Assembly: GCA_001399705.1 (NCBI GenBank)
Contig: LJCR01000061.1
Location: 1 to 8,602, forward strand
Length of the DNA stretch: 8,602 nucleotides
DNA from: Kouleothrix aurantiaca
Lineage (GTDB): Bacteria > Chloroflexota > Chloroflexia > Chloroflexales > Roseiflexaceae
Reading direction: 5' to 3'
Made by a program: the position numbers and the translations under genes. The first letter of the stretch is position 1. The number at the start of each line of letters is the position of its first letter. Shown here piece after piece: positions 1 to 4,940 of the stretch. Below the pieces are notes generated by a model. That model was not told the origin of the DNA and made no database searches. It saw only the letters and a list, made by a program, of their open reading frames with translations.

Positions 1-196
1 AGGCCCAGTCGGCGATGAACGGGTTGGGACGGGTGCGATAGTCACGGGCATGACGAAGCGCACTCGGGAGTTTGGCGCTGCGCAGATACTTGCGAGCAGT
101 CGGGACGCTCATGTTGGCACGAGCGGCGGCCTGCTCAAGGGTTTTGCCATTCTTGCGTTCGCGGAGCATCAGGTATACCTCGGTGTCGGTCTTCAT
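1..196 (-). CDS. istA: IS21-family transposase IstA, N-terminal 65 residues (runs off the left edge)
   Basis: Begins MKTDTEVYLMLRERKNGKTL and continues with EQAAARANMSVPTARKYLR, the helix-turn-helix opening of IS21-family IstA transposases, which bind the element ends before the DDE catalytic domain. Only about 65 codons are in the window, so the catalytic triad cannot be checked. The start is well supported: AAGGAGG lies 5 nt upstream of the ATG on the minus strand (Shine-Dalgarno at about 201-207). The gene is transcribed away from the element end at 304. The family call rests on recognising the N-terminal pattern and on the fitting end structure. Confidence 0.85.
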   Translation of the reverse strand, partial: MKTDTEVYLMLRERKNGKTLEQAAARANMSVPTARKYLRSAKLPSALRHARDYRTRPNPFIADWA

Positions 197-261
197 TGCG
201 CCTCCTTCTGAGGCACAATTCTACGGATAACACGGCCGAACGGGTAAACCGCGAACGGAAA

Positions 262-294
262 GTTCTAATCGCCATGAGGTTCTACAATAGCATG
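262..294. repeat. Subterminal repeats of the IS21-family end
   Basis: Two tandem imperfect copies in the same orientation, GTTCTAATCGCCATG at 262-276 and GTTCTACAATAGCATG at 279-294, share GTTCTA and CATG at their ends. IS21-family ends typically carry two or three such internal copies, thought to be transposase binding sites. A weaker third resemblance (ATTCTACGGATAAC, about 219-232) lies nearer the istA start. Confidence 0.5.
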
Positions 295-435
295 TCGCTG
301 AACAGTCAGGTCGAGGCACAGCAGGTCGGGCCGCAGCTCCGTCACCAGCCGGACCAGCGCGGCCAGATTGTAGGGGATCGGCTCGCGGTGAAATTCTGCC
401 AGGGTTCCCAGGACTGCGACGGGTGTTGGTTGCAT
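265..435 (-). pseudogene. Hypothetical gene truncated by the IS21 element (5' remnant, chimeric ORF)
   Basis: The ATG at 435 opens MQPTPVAVLGTLAEFHREPI and continues through LAALVRLVTELRPDLLCLDLT, which reads like a genuine alpha/beta protein start. After codon 44 the frame enters the insertion-sequence end (from 304 down), adds about 12 foreign residues (VQRHAIVEPHGD) and stops at TAG 265-267. The host gene is therefore cut after ~44 codons; any 3' part lies on the far side of the element, outside the window. An AGGAG lies 13 nt upstream of the ATG, rather far. I do not recognise the function. It lies 166 bp downstream of the membrane-protein gene on the same strand and may once have belonged to that operon. 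Confidence 0.6.
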
Positions 436-601
436 GGTTCGGCTTCTGCTCCTGTCTCGCGTCGACTTTGTGCCAGGGCGGCCAAATTCAGCCGGCGCCG
501 CTAACTATGCTTCGCTGCAACGCCTGGTTGGATCCCTTTCTACTCTTGCAAAGTTGTCGAATCCAAATATCGTCAGCAACCTGATGCTTATCGGTATCGA
601 G

Positions 602-1666
602 TCACATCGCTCGGCGCACCGCCGATTGGTAGGGCGGCAAGACCAGGTAGCTCAGCAACAGCCCGACGATACCTGCCAGCACGATCGCCCCAACCCACAG
701 ATGCGTCGACCACGCGATACCGACGGTGAGCATGAGGGTCAGGAAGTACAGTGTATACAGGATGGCAGGCACAACCAACGCGAAGATCCGCAGCGCGGCT
801 GGCCGCTCCACCGACGGCTGTAAGAACTGCAGCAGCCCATCCGCCAGGAGGCCCGCCAGGGCGGCAACTGGGATCATCAGGTACTGATCGTGCATGACAC
901 TCAGCAAGGCGGTGTTGAGCGCGATCACCAGCGTGAGGCTGCCGAACGGCAACGTCCAACGCCGCAGCGCCAGCAAGAGCAGGCCCATCAGCAACGCTGG
1001 CTGGAGCAGGAACCCCGCGACGCCAAGCGCCTTTCCAAATTCACCCTGAACCTCTGGCTGCCCGCCAACCGCGAGGACGTGTGCAAATGGGTTGGCGTAC
1101 ACCGTAAAGAACGTGAACACCGAGAGGATGAACGTCAACGCAAAGACCTTCGGGTAGTGCGCCGCCGCCCGAGTTGTCGGCGCCTGATCTGTGTGCTGCC
1201 AGGCCGCGCGTAACGGCCCGCCGACAATCAACACCCAGCCAAACGCCAGCATGAGGTGTGTCGGGCTGAGCAGTGCCTCGAGATCGTTTTCGATACCGAA
1301 AAGGCTATGCCAGATTATATCGCCGATGCCGCCGGCAGCGAACACCAGCACCCCGAGGAGTGAGAGGCCATAGCCAATCGGGAGCGCCCTCCGCCAGGTG
1401 TAGCCGCGCACGATGTTTCTGAGAAAGGCGCCCGCCAGAAACACCCCCACCAGCAGTAACGCCGAATACAGCACGCCGTGCCACGGTGTGAAGAAGCTGT
1501 TGTCCACCCGGCCATGCTCATTCGCCCAGGCATCCAAATGGGCTCCCCCTTCCAGCCCCCCACTGAGCGCAACCATTGCCCAATCAAAGCGGACGCTGCC
1601 GACGGGCTGCTCCCGCTCGGCGTGCTGAGCCGTTGTAGATGCCAGCGAACTGACTATCTGTGCCAT
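602..1666 (-). CDS. Polytopic membrane protein, conserved hypothetical, rich in His/Asp/Glu
   Basis: A 354-residue integral membrane protein with about nine hydrophobic segments, roughly at residues 28-43, 62-82, 95-118, 132-150, 173-193, 212-233, 241-258, 262-282 and 294-343 (the last may be two). Acidic and histidine residues cluster near the membrane: E39, H43, D45, H51, D55 and TPWH (H63), then D116, H120, E126, E130 and H137 in the DIIWH...LSPTHL stretch, H259-D260 and H322. I recall this general pattern from unnamed membrane proteins of Chloroflexota and Actinobacteria, without an assigned function. The residues would suit metal or cofactor binding, but that is inference. The start is supported by AAAGGA just upstream. 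It is third in order after the DUF305 lipoprotein and the response regulator, 103 bp after the latter's stop. Confidence 0.8.
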   Translation of the reverse strand: MAQIVSSLASTTAQHAEREQPVGSVRFDWAMVALSGGLEGGAHLDAWANEHGRVDNSFFTPWHGVLYSALLLVGVFLAGAFLRNIVRGYTWRRALPIGYGLSLLGVLVFAAGGIGDIIWHSLFGIENDLEALLSPTHLMLAFGWVLIVGGPLRAAWQHTDQAPTTRAAAHYPKVFALTFILSVFTFFTVYANPFAHVLAVGGQPEVQGEFGKALGVAGFLLQPALLMGLLLLALRRWTLPFGSLTLVIALNTALLSVMHDQYLMIPVAALAGLLADGLLQFLQPSVERPAALRIFALVVPAILYTLYFLTLMLTVGIAWSTHLWVGAIVLAGIVGLLLSYLVLPPYQSAVRRAM

Positions 1667-1681
1667 TGCCGTGTCCTTTCA

Positions 1682-1700
1682 GCATACCGGTCTCGTATGC
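1682..1700. promoter_or_regulatory. Dyad GCATAC-N7-GTATGC upstream of the membrane-protein gene
   Basis: A perfect 6-bp inverted repeat with a 7-bp spacer, centred about 25 bp before the ATG at 1666 and beside its Shine-Dalgarno. Placement suits an operator or a translational hairpin for this gene alone. The match is short enough to arise by chance and no regulator can be named. Confidence 0.3.
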
Positions 1701-1756
1701 CGGTAGTGTACACCTCCACACGTGATACGGCTTCGGCGAAAAGACCAGATGACCCG

Positions 1757-1772
1757 TAGGTGAAATCACCTA
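1757..1772. promoter_or_regulatory. Near-perfect palindrome overlapping the response-regulator stop codon
   Basis: TAGGTGA-AA-TCACCTA: two 7-bp arms separated by 2 bp. The last three bases (1770-1772) are the TAG stop of the response-regulator gene on the minus strand. As DNA it resembles a dimeric repressor site for the gene that follows. As RNA it would need to lose an inner pair to form a loop, and no U-tract follows, so a terminator is unlikely. Confidence 0.35.
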
Positions 1773-2420
1773 TCCCGCAGATCCGTAGCCGTGCTTCACT
1801 GCCCACAGCGCCGCCTCGGTGCGCGAACGCACATTGAGCTTGGCAAAGATGTTGCGCAGGTGCGCCTCGACCGTTCGCACGCTCAGAATCAGGGTCTGGG
1901 CGATATCCTTATTCGTCAGGCCTGCGCCGAGCAGACGCAGCACATCCGCCTCACGATCCGAGAGCGGCTCGGCAAGCGTTCCTTGTATCGGCTCGCCGCG
2001 GGCCAGGGCGGCAAGCGCGCGCGTAGCGAGTGCCGGCGGCAAAACCAACTCCCCGCGCCCGACGGCGATGATCGCGCAGGCAAGATCGCTGACTGAGTCG
2101 TCGCGCGAGATACATCCCGTTACGCCGGCCTGCAGGAGCGGTAGGATGTCGGCCAGGTCATAAGACGGAACAAGGACCAGGATGCCAGGCTCGGGGCTGA
2201 TCGTCCGGCATTGGCGAATGAAGTCGAGCTGTGGAGCCGGAAGGTCGAGCAGGAGTGTGGTCGGCTGGCCCGGCTGCAGGAACGCGGCGAGTTGAGCGAG
2301 ATCGTTGATCGCGCCCGCGACGATCAGACCCGGCTGCTGGGAAAGCAGCGCCCGCCACGCTTCACGCTGGAGGGTGGCGGGTGTGAAGATGATCACGCAG
2401 GTTGCTGAAGAAAGGCCCAT
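1770..2420 (-). CDS. NarL/LuxR-family response regulator with degenerate receiver pocket
   Basis: A 216-residue regulator. Residues ~7-125 have a CheY-like fold pattern with the expected phosphoacceptor position in LLLDLP (D59). The acidic pair that normally follows strand 1 is missing (it reads CVIIFTPA instead of a VDDH-like string), and the conserved lysine is replaced near R106 (GCISRDD where GYLLKD is usual). Phosphorylation may therefore be altered or absent. Residues ~151-216 form a LuxR/NarL helix-turn-helix: PLSDREADVLRLLGAG, then LTNKDIAQTL, then SVRTVEAHLRNIFAKL. No histidine kinase is encoded in the window, so it is an orphan here. It lies 82 bp after the DUF305 gene on the same strand and probably controls its neighbours, but that is inferred from position. 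The Shine-Dalgarno is weak (AGGA about 9 nt upstream). Confidence 0.9.
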   Translation of the reverse strand: MGLSSATCVIIFTPATLQREAWRALLSQQPGLIVAGAINDLAQLAAFLQPGQPTTLLLDLPAPQLDFIRQCRTISPEPGILVLVPSYDLADILPLLQAGVTGCISRDDSVSDLACAIIAVGRGELVLPPALATRALAALARGEPIQGTLAEPLSDREADVLRLLGAGLTNKDIAQTLILSVRTVEAHLRNIFAKLNVRSRTEAALWAVKHGYGSAG

Positions 2421-2445
2421 CGCACCGATCCTGCGCGCCGAGTGC

Positions 2446-2479
2446 GCTGGGCGAGGTTCGCCGCTTCACCTCACCCAGC
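2446..2479 (-). ncRNA. Intercistronic RNA hairpin between the DUF305 gene and the response regulator
   Basis: Minus-strand RNA folds as GCUGGGUGAGGU / ACCUCGCCCAGC, a 12-bp stem with one G·U wobble around a 10-nt loop. On the plus strand the same position is a C·A mismatch, so the structure fits minus-strand RNA better. It fills most of the 82-bp gap between the two genes. No U-tract follows, so it is not a classical terminator. It could be an mRNA-processing or stability element that sets unequal expression of the lipoprotein and regulator, or a partial attenuator; these roles are inference. Confidence 0.45.
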
Positions 2480-2502
2480 ATCGTGCTATCGGTCGCGCGG
2501 CA

Positions 2503-3177
2503 CTACTGTCCAAACCAGGCCTTCCGCCACTGCTGCATCTGCGCAATCTCGCCCTCCTGCGCCGTGATGATCGCGCCGGCCAGTGTCTTGATTTCAGCGT
2601 GTTCGGCCTTCTGCTGGGCCTCCTTTGCCATCATAATTGCGCCCTGATGATGCGCGATCATCGCCTCAATGAAGCGCTGATCGAACGGCTTGCTGGTATC
2701 GGCGCTGATCTGCATATCGCCCATATCCATGCCCATACCGGCAGTCGATGCCAGATCTGGATACCAGGCCTTCCGCCATTCCTGCATTTGTTTGATCTCA
2801 CTTTGCTGAGCTGTCACGATGCTCTGGGCTAACGCCTTGAGCTCGGGCTTGCTCGCTTCTTTGAGTGCCTGGTTTGCCATATCAATCGCGCCCTGATGGT
2901 GCGCGATCATACTATCGATGAATTGAGCATCGTAGGGGGCGTTGCTGTCGCCCATCTGCATTCCGCCATGGTCCATCCCCGCTGTGGCGCTCGTCATCGG
3001 CGCGGCTGCGGTTCCCTGCATACTACCCTGATCCACCCCCATAGTAGGACTCGCCGGCGGCGCCGCAGTAGCCCCAGCGGCAGCAGGTGCGGCGCTCGGT
3101 CGGGACGCGCCACAGGCTGCGAGCAACATGAGCAGGGTTACGAGCATGGAAAGCGCCATACATCGTCGAAATGTCAT
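2503..3177 (-). CDS. Lipoprotein with two tandem DUF305 domains, Met/His-rich linkers
   Basis: A 224-residue exported lipoprotein. Residues 1-22 are a signal peptide ending in the lipobox LLAAC (lipidated C22). Residues 23-78 are Ala/Pro-rich, then Met/His/Asp-rich (AGMDHGGMQMGDSN). Domain 1 (~79-140) contains MIAHHQGAI (H93, H94) and EIKQMQEW; domain 2 (~162-224) contains MIAHHQGAI (H176, H177) and EIAQMQQW. A second Met-rich linker, GMGMDMGDMQ (147-156), separates them. DUF305 is a ferritin-like helical family often found near copper and other metal-resistance genes; the HH pairs and Met clusters suggest metal binding outside the membrane. The frame stays open upstream to an ATG at 3378, but the ATG at 3177 is preferred because it has GGAGAG 6 nt upstream and opens a perfect signal peptide. 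It is first of the three minus-strand genes. Confidence 0.92.
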   Translation of the reverse strand: MTFRRCMALSMLVTLLMLLAACGASRPSAAPAAAGATAAPPASPTMGVDQGSMQGTAAAPMTSATAGMDHGGMQMGDSNAPYDAQFIDSMIAHHQGAIDMANQALKEASKPELKALAQSIVTAQQSEIKQMQEWRKAWYPDLASTAGMGMDMGDMQISADTSKPFDQRFIEAMIAHHQGAIMMAKEAQQKAEHAEIKTLAGAIITAQEGEIAQMQQWRKAWFGQ

Positions 3178-3204
3178 CCGTATCTCTCCTCGCTTGAACA
3201 CTAC

Positions 3205-3239
3205 CACAAGGTGCTGATTCAGGACAGGCACCTCTTGTG
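3205..3239 (-). promoter_or_regulatory. Leader hairpin upstream of the DUF305 gene
   Basis: CACAA-GGTGC (3205-3214) pairs with GCACC-TC-TTGTG (3228-3239): ten base pairs with a 2-nt bulge and a 13-nt loop. It ends 27 nt before the DUF305 start codon, so it would lie in the 5' untranslated mRNA just above the Shine-Dalgarno if transcription starts further upstream. A regulatory role is plausible but unproven. Confidence 0.3.
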
Positions 3240-3336
3240 AAAAGCGTAACGTATTTGTGGGACAGCCGTCAAACGGGCGCAGAGATCGGTGGACGCAATG
3301 AGGGATCGGACAAAAAGATCGTGCGTTTTGCCGCAT

Positions 3337-3358
3337 CGTTGTGGCAGATACCACAACG
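3337..3358. promoter_or_regulatory. Perfect dyad CGTTGTGG-N6-CCACAACG (candidate operator)
   Basis: An 8-bp perfect inverted repeat with a 6-bp spacer, 160-181 bp upstream of the DUF305 start. The half-site recurs in the same region: TACCACAA at 3202-3209 (identical to 3349-3356) and TTGTGG at 3255-3260. Four related half-sites within ~155 bp of one intergenic region suggest binding sites for a single regulator, perhaps the response regulator of this cluster. That link is inference. Confidence 0.35.
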
Positions 3359-3455
3359 GCTATACAACAGCGGCGCATGGATACGGTGCAATCGACCAGT
3401 CGACTTGCCAGGTTACGGGGATATTTGACGGCCCATAGACCGCGCAGCAGAAATC

Positions 3456-3469
3456 TTAGGCTTGGCTAA
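3456..3469. promoter_or_regulatory. DtxR/MntR-like box at the mntH promoter
   Basis: TTAGGCTTGGCTAA has the TTAG...CTAA outer symmetry of DtxR-family metalloregulator sites (IdeR/DtxR type, roughly TTAGGTTAGSCTAACC). It is a 10-of-14 palindrome ending 12 bp before the TATAAT element, exactly where a Mn- or Fe-bound repressor would block RNA polymerase. The next gene is an NRAMP Mn/Fe transporter, a classic target of such repressors. No DtxR-family gene is in the window. Confidence 0.45.
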
Positions 3470-3481
3470 TAAATTTTTGAG

Positions 3482-3487
3482 TATAAT
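3482..3487 (+). promoter_or_regulatory. -10 element TATAAT of the mntH promoter
   Basis: A perfect TATAAT hexamer in the only AT-rich patch of the divergent region, about 138 bp before the mntH ATG. There is no good -35 at 16-18 bp; TTGGCT (3462-3467) lies 14 bp away, and TG two bases upstream gives a poor extended -10. A weak -35 covered by a metalloregulator box would fit a repressible promoter. Confidence 0.45.
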
Positions 3488-3624
3488 ATACAGACGGCCG
3501 GGTATTGAGTAAAAACGCTCGACGAGCATCAGCACGAGCAGAGGTAAAGACCGTGATTGGCCCAGGCCGCAATCAGTAACTGCACTGAGCAATAACACGG
3601 CGCATACCAGGAGGTGCCAGGAGC

Positions 3625-4935
3625 ATGCCGCCTGAATCAACCACCCCACATCGGGTCAGGCCCGGTGATATTGAGACAGTGCGTGCAGCGACCGAGGTAT
3701 TGGGTGGGCAGGCGAAGAAAGGATTCTTCGCCCGGCTGCTGCCCTTCCTCGGCCCAGCGTTCATCGCCTGCGTGGCCTATATCGACCCCGGCAATTTCGC
3801 CACCAACATCCAGGGCGGCGCACAATTCGGCTATCTGCTGGTCTGGGTCATCCTCGCCAGCAATCTGATGGCCATGCTCATCCAGGCGCTGTCGGCCAAG
3901 CTCGGCATCGCCACTGGCCGCAACCTGCCCGAGATGTGTCGTGAGCAGTTCCCACGGCGGGTCGTCTGGGGCATGTGGGGCCTGGCTGAGATCGTGGCGA
4001 TGGCCACCGACCTGGCCGAGTTCCTGGGCGCAGCCGTCGGCTTCCAGCTGTTGTTCGGCATTCCACTGCTCTGGGGCGGCATCCTGACGGCGATCGTGAC
4101 GTTCATCATCCTCGGGCTGGAGCGCTATGGCTTCCGACCGCTGGAGGCTGTCATCACCGCGCTGGTCGGCGTGATCGCCCTCAGCTATATCATCGAAACC
4201 TTCCTCGACCGGCCAGACTGGGGCGCAATTGCCTATCACGCCGTCGTTCCACAGTTCAGCGGCACCGAGAGCGTGCTGCTCGCCACTGGCATCCTTGGCG
4301 CCACCGTGATGCCGCACGTGATCTACTTGCACTCCGCGCTCACGCAGGGGCGCATCGTCACGCGCGACCCGCAGCAATTGCGCCGGCTGTTCCGCTTCGA
4401 GCTGGTCGATGTGATCGTCGCGATGAGCCTGGCTGGCCTGGTCAACGCGGCCATGCTGATCATGGCCGCTTCAACGTTTTTCCGCGCCGGGCTGACGCAG
4501 ATCGGCACGCTCGAAGAGGCGCACCAGACTCTGGCGCCGCTGCTGGGTGCAGCGTCGAGCTGGGTGTTCGCGATCTCGCTGCTGGCCTCGGGCCTGTCCT
4601 CCTCGACCGTCGGGACCATGGCCGGCCAGGTGATTATGCAAGGGTTCCTGCATCGCTCGATCCCGATCTGGGTGCGGCGTGTCGTGACCATGCTGCCATC
4701 GCTCGTGGTGATCGCCATCGGCCTTGACCCAACTCGTACACTGGTAATCAGCCAGGTCGTGCTGAGCTTCGGCATCCCGTTTGCACTGATCCCGCTTCTC
4801 CTGTTCACGCGGCGCAAGGATCTGATGGGCGTGCTCGTCAATCGGCGATTGACCACGGCGATCGCCGCGGTGGTCGCCGGCCTGATTGTCTGCCTGAATG
4901 TCTTTCTGTTGTACCAGACGTTGCTTGGGGGGTGA
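3625..4935 (+). CDS. mntH: NRAMP-family divalent metal transporter (Mn2+/Fe2+), MntH
   Basis: A 436-residue proton-coupled divalent-metal importer of the inner membrane, of usual length for MntH, with about eleven hydrophobic segments. Diagnostic motifs are present: AYIDPGNFATN (DPGN at 54-57; D54 and N57 are metal ligands in NRAMPs), GATVMPHVIYLHSAL (M229-P-H231; the Met ligand favours Mn/Fe over Mg/Al), and the late signature ASGLSSSTVGTMAGQV (321-336). The ~35-residue hydrophilic N-terminus is somewhat longer than in Escherichia coli MntH. The start is supported by AGGAGG 10 nt upstream and a nearer AGGAG. It is followed at once by a universal stress protein gene, probably co-transcribed. 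A DtxR-like box overlaps its likely promoter. Confidence 0.95.
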   Translation: MPPESTTPHRVRPGDIETVRAATEVLGGQAKKGFFARLLPFLGPAFIACVAYIDPGNFATNIQGGAQFGYLLVWVILASNLMAMLIQALSAKLGIATGRNLPEMCREQFPRRVVWGMWGLAEIVAMATDLAEFLGAAVGFQLLFGIPLLWGGILTAIVTFIILGLERYGFRPLEAVITALVGVIALSYIIETFLDRPDWGAIAYHAVVPQFSGTESVLLATGILGATVMPHVIYLHSALTQGRIVTRDPQQLRRLFRFELVDVIVAMSLAGLVNAAMLIMAASTFFRAGLTQIGTLEEAHQTLAPLLGAASSWVFAISLLASGLSSSTVGTMAGQVIMQGFLHRSIPIWVRRVVTMLPSLVVIAIGLDPTRTLVISQVVLSFGIPFALIPLLLFTRRKDLMGVLVNRRLTTAIAAVVAGLIVCLNVFLLYQTLLGG

Positions 4936-4940
4936 AGCCC

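Larger units (their letters stand above)
1..304 (-). mobile_element. IS21-family insertion sequence, istA-side end (partial)
   Basis: One end of an IS21-family element; the rest, including any istB, lies beyond the left edge. The outer end is placed at 304, where the minus strand reads TGTTCAGCGACATG, beginning with the TG typical of IS21-family termini. Inside it are two similar subrepeats of the kind these ends carry: plus-strand GTTCTACAATAGCATG (279-294) and GTTCTAATCGCCATG (262-276). A Shine-Dalgarno and the istA start follow. The exact boundary is inferred from the TG rule and from where the neighbouring gene stops looking like protein; it could be off by a few bases. The other end and the target duplication cannot be seen. 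Confidence 0.75.
3178..3624. other. Divergent intergenic region between the DUF305 cluster and mntH
   Basis: 447 bp with no convincing gene. It must hold the promoters for both directions. Seen here: an imperfect hairpin close to the DUF305 start (3205-3239), four TTGTGG/CCACAA hexamers including a perfect dyad (3337-3358), a DtxR-like box (3456-3469) beside TATAAT (3482-3487), and a ~130-nt mntH leader with a TGATTG...CAATCA pair (3554-3575). Base composition drops to AT-rich only at 3450-3495, as expected for a promoter. I could not find a convincing minus-strand promoter for the DUF305 gene. Confidence 0.6.

Noticed and set aside
196..823. Plus-strand open frames over the IS end, the truncated gene and the start of the membrane-protein region
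   Set aside because: They cross the IS border or oppose the membrane-protein gene and show no recognisable domains.
3178..3378. Longer form of the DUF305 protein starting at ATG 3378
   Set aside because: The extra 67 residues precede a perfect lipoprotein signal peptide, are not protein-like, and the internal ATG 3177 has a good ribosome-binding site.
3494..3624. yybP-ykoY manganese riboswitch in the mntH leader
   Set aside because: The conserved loop sequences of that class were not found; only two small hairpins are visible.
3637..4377. 246-codon open frame antisense to mntH
   Set aside because: It is the reverse shadow of a strongly conserved NRAMP gene in GC-rich DNA; its protein is His/Asp/Arg-rich without domain pattern.
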